From: Phocoena phocoena | Taxonomy: Eukaryota > Chordata > Mammalia > Artiodactyla > Phocoenidae | Direction of reading: 5' to 3' | Assembly (NCBI RefSeq): GCF_963924675.1 | Contig: NC_089225.1 | Location: 84,851,951-84,915,950, forward strand | DNA: 64,000 nt | In this document: positions 43,181 through 54,970 of the stretch, piece after piece | Position numbering within the stretch: position 1 is the first letter of the stretch | How the letters are laid out: the number at the start of each line of letters is the position of its first letter | Notes under the pieces: generated by a model | The model's database searches: none | Told to the model about the DNA's origin: nothing | Seen by the model: only the letters and a program-made list of their open reading frames with translations | Position numbers and translations under genes: made by a program

Positions 43181-46100
43181 AGATTTGAAAAGCACATACT
43201 AAAAGGAAACTGAGATGCACAAAACTGCAAAACTCCTCAGGTTTAAAACAGAATCCCTGAGCACTGTTTTGCTTTCTTTGGTTTTTCTGCCAGAGGAAGG
43301 GATTTCTAAGGTGCAGATGTCTCCACACAGAGGCTATATCATTGCTCACCACTGGCAGTATTCAAGCGCTGGGTAAGTAACAAATAGGAAACAATCATCT
43401 TTAGAAAAGCCGCCTCTTTTTTAACCCAGCACATCAATAGTTAATAAAGCATTCATATGAATATCAGGAAATTTATATTCTGTGGAAGCAGTCGAAAACT
43501 GCACAGGTTGCAGACGAGGCAAATTAACAGTTCTTTCTGTGTCAGCACTTAAAATCTATAGTGTGGTTTCTCTCTATGGTATGGGGTGAAACGTGCCAAC
43601 AAATTGGCTTAGATGATGTAAGTATCTGAAAATGTGGAAGAAATTATATACTGGGGGTGAAGAGAAATTCTTATATATTAAAAGGTGTTGACAACTTCAC
43701 CACAGAATAGCAAAAATGTCCTTAAAGATGAAACACTTATTGTTTCAGAAACCAGGGTTACAGTGCTATCCTATGTGTAGCGAAAGTTGTTTTTAGAAAG
43801 AAAATTGACATCAGAGTTTACTAAACCTCTAACTCTTTTGGCAACTTCATGATGAGAACCTTATTCTTTAGGAATGTGAAAAGCATAAAATTAAAAGGGT
43901 GGCAAGTTCATAGGTTGCCTAAAGAGAACTTAGCAAAGGAGGGCAACAAACAGGACAAAACATGTCACTCAGTGTCTTTTCGTCAGTCAAGGTGTCATTC
44001 TGGTGCCAGTTGTACTATGGTTCCCAGGGAGAGGTTTCCCAGGGAGATGGCCAAGAACTACCCCAGTCACCGTTCCACGTGAGCCTTGTTTCACATTGTT
44101 ATTCACACACTCCAGCTACGGGAGATAATTGCTCCTCTAGAATAATTCCAAAAATATCTATACCAACAGTGCTCATTTGTGAACTCTGTTCTTCTTTGAG
44201 AGCCCTTCTAGTCATTCCTGGTTGTAAATACCCCCATTTTCTAGCAAATGCCAGAATCAGTAAAGACTCGTTGACTTCGTGCTCTAACTGGGGGAAATGT
44301 CACATCATTTTAACATGTTGCCTGAAACTTTACAGGAGACAAAGTCTTTCTCCTCAGAGTTACATTAATGAGCTTAAAAATGGGAATTCCTGGGCTAAAA
44401 CATATACATTAATATCTTATTCTTTTCTGGGTTGAGAAGGAGAGGTAGCCAGAAAGTAGAGCGGTGCTGGGACCTGTAGGAGCTCTAAGGGGACAGAAGC
44501 CACTGAGGAGTCAACAAAAGAGATGCCGTTGCAAAGACAGCATTTACAGACTTAAAAATAGAGCCTGTGGCTTCAGCTGTCTTTGTCTATGGCCCATCTC
44601 GAAAGCAACCTTAAGAGAGAGGGGGAAAAGCCACTGACTGCCCCTTTAACTATTCTTTGGCTCTAGCCAGAGCAAGGCATGTTCCACATAAGGATACATT
44701 TTTGAGTATCCTGTTTGCTGTTTCAGAAACCAACCAACAGAAAAATTGTCTGTCGAAGCCAAGAAAAAGCGAATGTTTGGAGAAAATACTTTTTCTGATT
44801 TTTAGGCTTAAAATGTGACAGGGAAATGGGAAAGCATTGTAAATAGGTGCTAATTCAGAGGATTTGACGCACAGTGGGTGATAGGTGAATTTTTTAAGGA
44901 GAAAGCAAATGTACGTGGATTTTATATTTAAATCCCATCTGGGCCAAATTACAAAAAACAAAACCAAAAAAAGCCTAAAGGAGAACAAAAAGTAAAGCAG
45001 ATAACATATTTAAGTATTTCACAAGGATAGCTTAAAGATAAATAATGTCTGCAAAGTTTGTTTCCCTGAGATAAAAAATACTATGGAAATAAATATTTCT
45101 TTTAATAGGATCCTTTCATATGTTAACAGTGTCTCAAGTCTCCCTATTCTTGGCATATGGTTTAATACAGTTGGTTTTTAAAGGCACCTGGGTAACTTTC
45201 TGGGTATTTGGCCTACCTTGTGGATTGGTTCAGAATCATCCATTGCTTTCCAAAGAAAGATATTCTTTATTCTGTGGGCTCTTCTTTGACCTTTATTTCT
45301 GAACATTGGTTAGAATAATGCTGATGGGAAGCAGCTCAGGCTGCAGGCAGATACCTGACCCTTCGGCTTTGGTGGTACAAATGCAGGGGCCACATCACTG
45401 GATTGTTCTCTGCATCGATGGCCATCCACTCTTTAGCAACTTCTAACCTGCTTCTCAGCAGGGATACTCACAAGAGCCCTGCACCATTAACCCTGGAGGA
45501 ACTGCTCTTCCACTGATGAGCCCCAAAAGCCACCCTAGGAGTCAGTTTCCTATAGACTCTGTTCCTCTCCCTTTCCTCGCCTTACCTTGACAGGTGTTCT
45601 CAATGCATTAGATCAAATAAACTATGTCAATTGATTGTAGATAAATGCCAAATAATACTATGTTAGGTAGAGTTTCATTAGTACCCTGTCATTCAAAGCA
45701 AGTGTTTTAAACCCCTTGTCAACTCTATAACCATGTGCATTCAAATAACAAGATCCCCTCCCCCCACCAAAAAAAGCAAGACATCCTCTTGCATGCATTT
45801 GTGACATTTGAGAAGTTAGGACAGGCACATCATCTATAACCTTTACAATTACTGTGGCACCTGTATGGAAGGCTGCAGTTAAATTATTGACAAAGTATAT
45901 AAGTAGATGTATCTACTCTAAAACATAAAGCACGTACCTTTACAATATAGGTTGAATAATATAGACCAGAATCATAAGAATGGTTGCTAAAAGTAGAGTA
46001 AGGAAAACAGTACTGACATTGTGATGTCAAACAGAGTGGACCAAAGTCCACCTTTCAAGCTGACCTCGTTACCGTCCAGATTCTACCGTTATATAACAAT

Positions 46101-46204
46101 TATGTGATTTAACTGTAGTAAGTCCAAATCTACATGGACTCCTGCATTGACATAGCCTATGAAGTTATCTTTAAAAATAACAAACACACACACACTTTTA
46201 GCTC
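43181..46204. other. Unique intronic sequence, 3 kb without assignable repeats
   Basis: Frames at 43849-44435 (+) are the longest but show no family resemblance. The stretch 45330-45600 is GC-moderate and repeat-free. No splice-bounded exon was convincing. Confidence 0.5.
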
Positions 46205-46320
46205 ATCTACCAACTAGAAAGTATGAGAATTTTGAAGGTAAGGACTGTGTCTTAAACTTTTCTGTACCCTCTGCAGTACCCAGCTAGATAGTAGGCGCTT
46301 GGTAAATATTTGTTTTTTAA
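46205..46320 (+). repeat. L2 3' end, sense
   Basis: 'ctagaaagtatgagaattttgaaggtaaggactgtgtcttaaacttttctgtaccctctgcagtacccagctagatagtaggcgcttggtaaatatttg' is a clear L2 3' terminus. Confidence 0.88.
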
Positions 46321-49300
46321 AATTGGTTATAATGAGCTATGTTATAACAAAGTTTATCCATTGTACGAGTACAAGTAACATAATGAACAACTAAATAAAT
46401 CAGTGAAATGTAAAAATGTAAATATTTCCACCGAAAAATCAGACTTTTGAAGCTGTAAGAAAATATATTTCTCTTCTAGCATTCCAGCATCCCAGTCGTT
46501 TACTTTTAAAGGCCCTGAATTCTCTTTTCGAAACAGAAACAAGAGTTGTTATTTCTTATATCTAATTGTTCAGAACCTACATTTTGGGGGGAAAAACGGT
46601 GGTCAGCATGGGGGGTTAGGGAGCTGTGGAGGCAGAGAAAAATGTCAAAATCAAGGAATCAGAAAAATGAGTGACCCATAGAAGGGGGGAAAAAGCCACT
46701 GTGGCTTAGTCAGCTTTTCCTGGCCTCTCTTGCCCTCCTCCTCAGATTCGCGGTCTCCCTTGTGACCCGGAGGTACCTTTCCATCATGGGTTTGAGAATT
46801 CTAATAAACGACCTGAAGGGCAGAGTCCCCAAAGGCTGTCTTTGTGCCGGTAGGGAAGGCAGCTGTGGTTATGAACGAGCACACACCAGAGGCCTCCACG
46901 CTGTTGGGGACTTCATGTGAATGGATGACAGTTTTAATTTCACTCCCCAGCAGAGGTGGTATCCAGCCAGCACTACTTCAAACCAATTTTGCAAATCACA
47001 TTTTGTGGCTGAAAATTGGTTTACTGCACCCGTCCCGTTTTGGAGACCGAACTTCCCTGGTGGTACCTTTGCTGAGTTGGGACAGCTAAAGGATGATTCT
47101 TTTTCCTTGAATTGAAATGACAGCACATTCTTCCACAGATTAATTTTAAATTACCCATGTTTCTATCCTTTAATCAAGATGATAAAAACAGCACAGATAA
47201 TTTTCTGCACTGTTCTTTTAATTTTTTTTTTTTTTTTTGGAGACTCAGAAGAGCCGACTGGCTCTTGATATCTATTGCCTCACATACAGAAGTATTACTC
47301 CAAGCATCCTAGCTTGGACTGTGTATCACTGTACTCTTAATTCTTTTTAACCTTGATTTTTGCCTTATATTAAAATAAGGAGGAATAAGGTTTAAATTGT
47401 AGATTCCACTGAGATTCATTCCTTTTGTGAGCATAAAGATGATGCTTTCCTGAAGAGGTTTGTTCCCTGGATTATATCTCACACTGAAATAAGGGCCTTC
47501 TTACTGGAAGAAATGTTTCTTAAAACTGAGTACTTGCAAGAAGTGTCCCTCTGTGAACTTTTACCAATTAGAAATGGCTCTATACGTAAGACTCTTTAAT
47601 AATGTCTGTTAAACAGTATTTTAGCTCATTTTTATAACACATGCAGGTTTGGTGATTTATATTAAACATTAAACATAATAAATTTAGATCTTTTCTTAAG
47701 GATGAGGCACAGCATCTCTGAATCACCCATTTAAGCAGAGTGCTCCCTGGAAGGTCCAATCTCTCGCTATCATTCGTGGCCGTAATAAAACAGGCTTCTC
47801 CTGTCTCTTGCTTGACATCTGTAATAATGGGGGTGACGTGTGTGGTGACACTGTAACAAGAGGGTGTGTTGATACTGCTTCAAGCGGGGACAAAAGGTCC
47901 ACGACCAGAGGGTGAGCTGAGAACATGCATCAATGACCTCCATCTCAGATTTGGTACCAAAAGCTACGCTAATGCCTATTTTCAACATTTTATTCAAAGA
48001 ATAAGTTTCAGTGTCTAAAAAAAGGGACTTTAAATGTCTCACTCTACGTGGCTGGAGTTAGTCAAAGAATTAATCACAAAGAGTGGAACTTTGAACACAA
48101 ATGGATCTGTTAATGATCGTCACGTAAGAAAGATTTAAAACCTTCCTATTTTTCAATGATTCCACAGATGGTCACCCCGTTCTTCATTTGTTGAATCATG
48201 GGAAGGCATAGACAGTAAAGTTCCTCGGAAAAAAGCTACTCTTTGTGATTGGACAATAATTATAGTAGCCTTCTTTAGAATCATCGTGACAAGTTTAATT
48301 TCTAAATGATTCTGTTTCATGCTGAAAGTTGCCTGTAAGTTTTGATTGCAGTGTGTGTATAAAATGCCTGGATAGTGTTGGAAATGTGTATCTTAAAATG
48401 AGAAAGGGCTCACATTTCAAGCATTTGAATAGGGTTGAGAATTAACTAATATTTTCAGTTAAAGACACCTGAAACAATCTCAAAATTTTAATTTGATTTT
48501 TTTAGAAGAAAAAGGTGGTGGAAGAAGACATAACTCCAGTTTTCAGGCACATCACTCACCGTGAGGTGGCTTTTGTGGACTGGGTTTAGAGCTACTCCAC
48601 ACAGCCTGGCTGTGTCCTGGCCCCCAGATGTGGGTCCTGGTCCTGCTGTCTTCCTTTCTGGCTGCCACTTCGAAATAACTAGATGAGAAGACACAGCTGA
48701 GCCAGCCCAGATCCATCCCTCATGCAGTCAGTCCTCAATCTCAGATAAGTTGTGTTTCTACAGTCTGTGTATAAATCAAGTGTCCTGGAACTTGAAGTCC
48801 ATTTTTCATAGAAAGGATGCTCTGTCCAGTGAGCAGGTTGCCAGGCTAGCAGCCCTACAACCTTATTTAGCCTGTTACATAACTGAAGTGCTGTCCACCT
48901 GAAAATCGTTTTTAAAATATTACTGCTGTGGGAGGTTGACCCACCTACCACAGAGTGGGCGTTCTCTGCAGATAATGGACTCAGAATAACTCATACCCTC
49001 TTGCCTTCTGGAGTCACACACCGGAGCCTGAACACAAAAATGAGAAGTAATGAAAGGAAACAGAATGAACAAACATTACTTTGAAGAATACCATTACAAT
49101 GCTGGTAATTAAAGCAGAAAAATATAAAATTGAATAAGGAATCATGTTTCATCTGTTTTAATACTGGTGCTTGAGAAAAAGCAGGTTCAATCAGAGAAGG
49201 ATGAGGAAGTAGCTGGAAGCTGTTGTTGAGGTTCCGAGAGAGGCATCCGGCCACTCTCCAGGTTGATGGCTTTGCTGCCTTCGGGATTTTTTTCCCCTAG

Positions 49301-50079
49301 AAAATTCTGTAGACTAGTCTAGATTCTTGCCTTTTCCTTAAACGTTTTTGGCAAATGGAAGGAACTAATAGAAACAAGGGAAGTTTTTCTTGAGGTGTCT
49401 GGGGAAGAGAGGGAGGGGAGGAGGTTGGGATCTATTAAAGGAGGTGGTATTGCCGCTCGTGAAATTAACCAGAGTGTTTATTAGTGGCACCCAGAGGAAA
49501 ACTAGGCATGCTCGATTCTCTTGCTGGCTGATGCAGGGGACGAAAGAAAGAAGGGATGAGGAAGAAATAATTTAACCAGCAGTGCCTTGAGACAGCTGGC
49601 GAAGGCACAGAACCCAGGACAGCTGGGCTGTTGAACCGGGTATTCTCAGGGTAGTCAGGAAAGGAATAAAGAATTGTTTACTGGATGGCAGGGGGTGATG
49701 GGAAGGTGGGTTGTTGGTGTAGGTCTGTAAATGTATAAGCTAATTGCGTAAAATATACTTGTTACATAAATGTATGAAAGTGGTTGTTCTTGATTCAGAG
49801 GGTATTTATACCAGAAAGAAAATGCACACCATGGATTCTTTTTGTGAAATGAAAGAGCATTACAAGTGGCTTTGAGCTTTTGTTTAAACAATCCTCAGGC
49901 CAGTGCCTATGTCATGAGCTTGGAGTCCACTAGGAATGATGAGAGAATCGGAAATGTTCACGTTTGAGTTCTGCACTTGGAGGGTGTATCTGAGTTCATG
50001 GCAATGACGACTGAAGGGATTGGGAGACTCTGGAATCCATATACAAAGGAGAAGTAAGTCATCTCCCTTCTCCAAAGCT
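46321..50079. other. Unique intronic sequence
   Basis: 3.7 kb without recognised mobile elements apart from a poly-T at 47222-47238. A candidate acceptor-like pyrimidine tract before 46744 ('ctcttgccctcctcctcag') is not followed by a frame I recognise or a good donor. Frames at 46844-47126 on both strands look random. Confidence 0.5.
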
Positions 50080-50160
50080 CTATATGTATATACGTGTGTA
50101 TGTATATATGTACATACATATATATGTGTGTATATATATGTATGTGTGTGTGTATGATAG
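50080..50160. repeat. (TATG/TATA/TG)n compound microsatellite
   Basis: Alternating purine-pyrimidine TATATG, TACATA and (TG)n runs. Confidence 0.95.
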
Positions 50161-50214
50161 ATGTGTACTATTCTGGAATGGCTTGAGAATTCATTTCATG
50201 ATACTGGTGGAGAG

Positions 50215-50355
50215 GAGGATGGTGATAGCAACTGATATTCATTGACTGCTTATTATGTGTAGGCACTGTCTGGAGTGTTTTACATGTATTAACTCATTTA
50301 ATTCTCACCACCAAGAAGTACCATTATTTCTCCATTTTATTGTTAAACAAAGGTA
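50215..50355 (-). repeat. MIR SINE, antisense
   Basis: 'actgatattcattgactgcttattatgtgtaggcactgtctggagtgttttacatgtattaactcatttaattctcaccacc' plus 'taccattatttctccattttattg' is a well-preserved reversed MIR 3' part. Confidence 0.93.
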
Positions 50356-50864
50356 ACTTCTTGAGTTTCCTATCAAATTTTAGTTCAGTGATCCCCAATG
50401 CAACCAAGATGAATCATACTTTCTGTTAAAATTATCTTAAAGCCATACTCACCTGGATAAATTGGAACAACCATTTAGATGTATAACAAAGGATAATGCA
50501 GACCTGCCACAATCTTGGGTCCATTGCCTTTTCCTGTCCTAAGTGCACTATTTCCACCTCCCTTCCTATTCTAGCTACCCCTCTTCTAATTCTGTCTACA
50601 CAGTTTGTGCTGTCACTTCCAAGCCTAGACCCAACGTGTTCCTCATAAAACACAGAGGGAGGGGCAGATTTTCAACGATTTTCTTTATATTACTGGCAAT
50701 TCCTATTATGAAGAGCCATATTAACCAACGACAAGCTTAAGACACTAAACAGCCTTTTCAGATGTTCCTTCTTTGGAATCTGATTGTGTAAATATTCAGG
50801 AAAGTGCTTAATTGTTAAAACCCCCAAGCATTTAATCACAATTGAAAACAACTCTTTGTAGACC
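50356..50864. other. Unique intronic sequence
   Basis: Nothing assignable between the MIR and the hAT-like element. Confidence 0.5.
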
Positions 50865-51182
50865 TACACTTTCCAATATGGTAGCCAATACCACATGTGA
50901 TCATCAAGTACTTAAAATGTGACTAGCCTGAGTTGTGATGTGTTTTAAGTGTAAAATACACACCAAGCTCCAAAAATTTAGCACAGCCCTCTCCAAAAAC
51001 TGTAAAATAGCTCATTATTTTTACTTTGATTACATGTTGAAATGATAGTATTTCAGATAATTGGGTTAAATAAATTATTAAAGTTCATTTTACCTATTCT
51101 ATTTTACTTTTCATTGTGGCTATCAGGAAATTGTAAATTATATAGGTGGCTTGCATTATTTTCTGTTGGGCAATGCTACTAC
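50865..51182. mobile_element. hAT-type MER element (nonautonomous DNA transposon), family name uncertain
   Basis: 'actttccaatatggtagccaataccacatgtgatcatcaagtacttaaaatgtgactagcctgagttgtgatgtgttttaagtgtaaaatacac' and, at the other end, 'ttgtggctatcaggaaattgtaaattatat..ttctgttgggcaatgct' match a common hAT-group MER repeat. The ends 'ctttccaata' and 'ttgggcaa' are inverted relative to one another. A possible 8-bp TSD TGTAGACC / TGTAGGCC flanks it (50857-50864, 51183-51190). Confidence 0.7.
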
Positions 51183-51677
51183 TGTAGGCCCTAAAATGGA
51201 GAGTCTCCATAAATACAGAGCTTCTGCTGAACCACCTCCTTAAAGTCTGAAGGGGACGTGTTCAACCTGAGTTTTCTTTTTTGGAAAACACTTTTTTTTC
51301 CTGCCCTTTAAATTGTGCATAATACTAGGCACACCTGGATTTCTGGATAATTGCACCCACAAGTGGCTACATGCAGACACAATTAGGTGCTTGCAACTTG
51401 TTTGAAGGCACAGGTGTCTAATTGAGCCCACAAATGGCCATTTGGCAGGCACCACTCATTGTGCACACAGCTGATTATAGGCAGAAAATGGCAACAACCA
51501 AAAAGGAGGCCTGGATAATGGAGGCATGAAAATAGATCCTGCGTAACCCCACAGCCTTGGTGTGACCACTCCTTCCTTGTTCAGTCTTTCTGTGGAATGC
51601 CCACTTAGGTGTTTATGGCGAGATGCATATTTGGAATGCATAGACTGGGAAATGAAAATGCATATGCCCCATCTCAC

Positions 51678-51740
51678 AAAGTAAATGCTGTCTTGAGCTT
51701 TAAAGTAAATGCTGTCTTGAGCTTTTAAGTAAATTGGGAC
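51678..51740. repeat. 24-bp tandem duplication with partial third unit
   Basis: The unit AAAGTAAATGCTGTCTTGAGCTTT at 51678-51701 is repeated exactly at 51702-51725. A partial 'aagtaaat' follows. Confidence 0.95.
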
Positions 51741-51741
51741 T

Positions 51742-53224
51742 AACAAAACCCATGTTGTCAACCTGAGTAACCGTAAAGTGGATTCCGCCCTGCTGGGACT
51801 GGCTGGTTATAATGGCTAAAAATGATGGAGTGTGTGTGGGAATCCCCAGGGACCCTTTGGTAAATAGTAGTGTTTAAAGGGTTAATTCAACCTAATGCAT
51901 CATTTAGTGGGGATGGGAAGGCCGGAGTGGTGGCCTCAGGAAGACTCCGGGCAGGCAGGCACTTACTGAAACGCAGGGCAGTTAGAGAAGGGGGAGGCCG
52001 GCCTCGAAGCCTGGAGCTGTTGTGCAGGTCAGCATCTCCAGGCAAGGAGTCATTGATATCCCCAGCTCTCACAGCAGCTGAAACAACAAAGCGAGATGTG
52101 GAAACACATTCACTGACACAGATTTCAGTGTCCAGAGGAAATGTGGAGAGACACGAGGGCCCTGCCTCTTCAACTTTTAGGGCAAGTACTGGAATGAGGA
52201 GCCTGCTGGCTCCCTCCCTTCGTCTTGCAGGAGGGCTCTGTACTAGATTGCAGTAGCTTTGTGGTCTCTGGCAGCAAGCAATTCTAATCAGCCCTGTTGA
52301 TCGTTAAGTGTCAACCCTCAGGCCACAGCAGATTCAGCATTCAAGGAAATCCACACCTTTTCTCCATCAAAGCAGTCTATGTGCACCATAAAATGGAGAG
52401 ACCAGGCATTGGTTTCTGAGTTCTAGGAAGACCAAGGATCCCTTGGACAGGGTAGGAAATCCAAGTCGGCAGCCTGACTTGGTCTTTCCGGGGCAGAAAA
52501 AGACTTTCTGCTCATGAGAGATTGCTTTAGTAGTGTGCATTTATTTGCCATATAAGTAAGTTCACGATTTACCCACCTTGACAAATTCTCTCTGTGTCTT
52601 GAATCATCACATCCCTTTGTACCTGCTCTTCATTTATGATGATAGCTGCCTATTCTTGAATGGCAATGCTACTGTAATAAATCTCCATAAGAAGCCAATT
52701 CTCAGTTCAAGTTACTGCAGGCTGAATATGAAGACGACAGTCTGAAAACAAACACTAATTGCGCTCTCTTAGAAACTCTGACAGGCTCAGCTCAGAACTT
52801 CTTCAATTTCGACTGGACTGCAGCTCAACCTAATGTCAACTTACCGTAATTCTTTTATGTGGAAGGCTGTTATTCCATTATGATTTTCTCTCTTGTTGCC
52901 TAATATCCAAAGAGGGTTGGTGAGAGGTTATTGGAAGAATTGTCTTCATCTCAGATAGTTCATCCCATATGATTATTCTTTATTTTAATGGCACAGTAGA
53001 GAATATTCTGTTTCCTATTATTAACCTTCTTTATACACAGCCTTGAGATATACATGAAAATTTTTAATTTTTCTAGGAGTTTGTTGTAAAGATGAAAATG
53101 ATTTGGATTTCACAGTTTTTATAAATTTTAATTCAAAATCTTTCTCCACTTGACTCATCGCCCCTTATCTGCTGCTCAGTTACTGGACATAATTTAGCAC
53201 TAGAGGGAGTGAAATACCATGGGG
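51742..53224. other. Unique intronic sequence
   Basis: The stretch 51880-52250 is the most GC-rich unique part in this half of the window and holds a 128-codon + frame at 51870-52256 with no recognisable domain. I treat that frame as chance. Confidence 0.45.
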
Positions 53225-53870
53225 TGATAGTTTTCTGCGGTAAAATGGGATCTGTAAGTTCTCAGTCTGGGCCAAGTGTCCCTGTACTTTCTTATTCTGA
53301 AAAAAAAAGAAGAAAAGAATTTTCACAAGTTGCAAACTTTGCTACCCAAGTACATGATGGAGACTTCCGGTTTCTGGTTCCAAATGTAAGGAGCTTGGAA
53401 GTCACCACATTGTCCTAACAAGTAAAATCTAAACAGACTGAAAAATCAGCAGCTCTTTTTGGATCCATAAGAGAGGTGAGGACACAGGGCAGACTGCTGC
53501 CCAAAGATTGGAGAGACAGACGGGCAAATACAGGAAGTATCTGCTTACTAGAGCAGAGTCAGGAGTCGAGCGGCTGCAGGAAGCAGCACTGAGCTAGGAA
53601 AACCTGACCTGTAACTGGTGAATTACTGGAGGCTCAGGGGGGACAACTGAGAGTTATAAACCCCCGGGGCACCTTGTCAGAGCAAGCCTCAGAACCATGA
53701 GGCAGGGATGTTGGAATTATCCTACCAGGAACTTAAAATAATTATGATTCATATGCTAAGGGCTGTAATGGATAAAGTAGATGGCACATAAGAACAGATG
53801 GGAAATGTAAGCAGAGAGATGGAAATCCTAAGAGCCAACTATATGGTGGCAGTTGTAAGGCTCTGCCCTT
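53225..53870 (+). repeat. Old L1 5' UTR / ORF1 start fragment
   Basis: 'ggagacttccggtttctggttccaaatgtaaggagcttggaagtcaccac', 'aaacagactgaaaaatcagcagctc', 'cctgacctgtaactggtgaattactggaggctcagg' and 'gaacagatgggaaatgtaagcagagagatggaaatcctaagagc' resemble the 5' UTR and beginning of ORF1 of ancient L1M elements. A retained 5' part is unusual here, since every other L1 in the window is a 3' fragment. Confidence 0.6.
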
Positions 53871-54604
53871 TGTCTATTTCAAATTTTTGATAACAACTTA
53901 CATCGCAAATTTCTTGAGCCTTTCTTCTAAGAAGCCAAGAGCAGTGAGCTCCTATGCCAACACATCCACTTTCATTCTTTGGTCTCAAGAAGAAAACCTC
54001 CCATTGGTGTGTCTCAGGAGCCACATTCACAACCACAATGGACAGAAGACCTACATTACTCTCAGGTGCCCTGTGGAGTCTAAGATGCTAATATGGAAAT
54101 CACAGGTCTGAAAGAGCCAGCAGTGGTTTCTGAATGAGCCATTGCATCATGGAAGATCACAGAAGTCACTGGTCAAGAAGTAAATGTCTGTTCTTATGAA
54201 TTGTTTTCATTTCCCTATAAACCACAATTGTATCTGTGGTGTAGATTTGGTTTTACTTTTAGTGTTTTCATGAAGAAGCTACTTAATTGAAAAGGATTCA
54301 AAATCAGCACTGGAATATATCAGATTTAGATTTGGTGGTTGACTATCACGCCACCTATGTTTAATAATCCGCTGTGCCAGTGCTCTGAATAACAATAACA
54401 TGGCCATCAGAAGCAGTTTATTCTCTTCTCCACATTTCTGACATGTAAGAAATTCAGTAATTATTGGAAGTTTCTGGTATCTCATTGTTTTGGCATTGAC
54501 TTTAATTTCTCTCTGTGGCTTTTTCTTTTCCTAAGGCAGACAGAGCTGCTGAGGGAGAATTCTGTGTTTTAGGCGAACACACAGGTACTGGGTTATTCTC
54601 ATTG
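53871..54604. other. Unique intronic sequence
   Basis: No assignable repeat or gene. Confidence 0.5.
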
Positions 54605-54630
54605 TTTTTTTTTTTTTTTTTTTTTTTTTT
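54605..54630. repeat. Poly-T tract (26)
   Basis: An uninterrupted T run with no recognised SINE or L1 on either side. It is either a free-standing homopolymer or the remaining tail of a very short insertion. Confidence 0.95.
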
Positions 54631-54844
54631 GCTTTTCATAGATTTGGATTTTTATTATAGAATCTTTTTCTACCATGAACCCCAGTCATGACAAATGGTG
54701 GGAGAATAAGTAGAACCGTTGGTCTTTATCAAATGAAAAATAGTTACTAGGCTACTTTTTTTTCCTTTTTCTGCTCCCCTCTCTTTTCCCAGTTTCCCAT
54801 TTACAGTCATGCTTTGCAAAGAGCAACAGACCCACGAGAATGGG

Positions 54845-54970
54845 AGTGGATTTATGAGATAGAAAGCAAAGGCTATAGATTCCTTAAGGTCAGGGTCTTG
54901 CCTTAGCACCACTGTATCCTCAGCCCTGCATAGTACCTGGCACACAGTAGACATTCAACTAAGTTTTAAG
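54845..54970 (+). repeat. L2 3' end, sense
   Basis: 'ccttaaggtcagggtcttgccttagcaccactgtatcctcagccctgcatagtacctggcacacagtagacattcaactaa' is a clear L2 3' terminus, followed by an A run. Confidence 0.92.

Noticed and set aside
46725..46870. Possible exon after the pyrimidine tract ending 'ctcctcctcag' at about 46744
   Set aside because: No recognisable peptide in any frame and no matching donor at a plausible distance.
51870..52256. 128-codon + frame in GC-richer sequence
   Set aside because: No family resemblance. The composition is low in stops on both strands, so it fits a chance frame.
54605..54630. Tail of a processed pseudogene at the 26-T tract
   Set aside because: The sequence on either side shows no cDNA-like frame and no target duplication.
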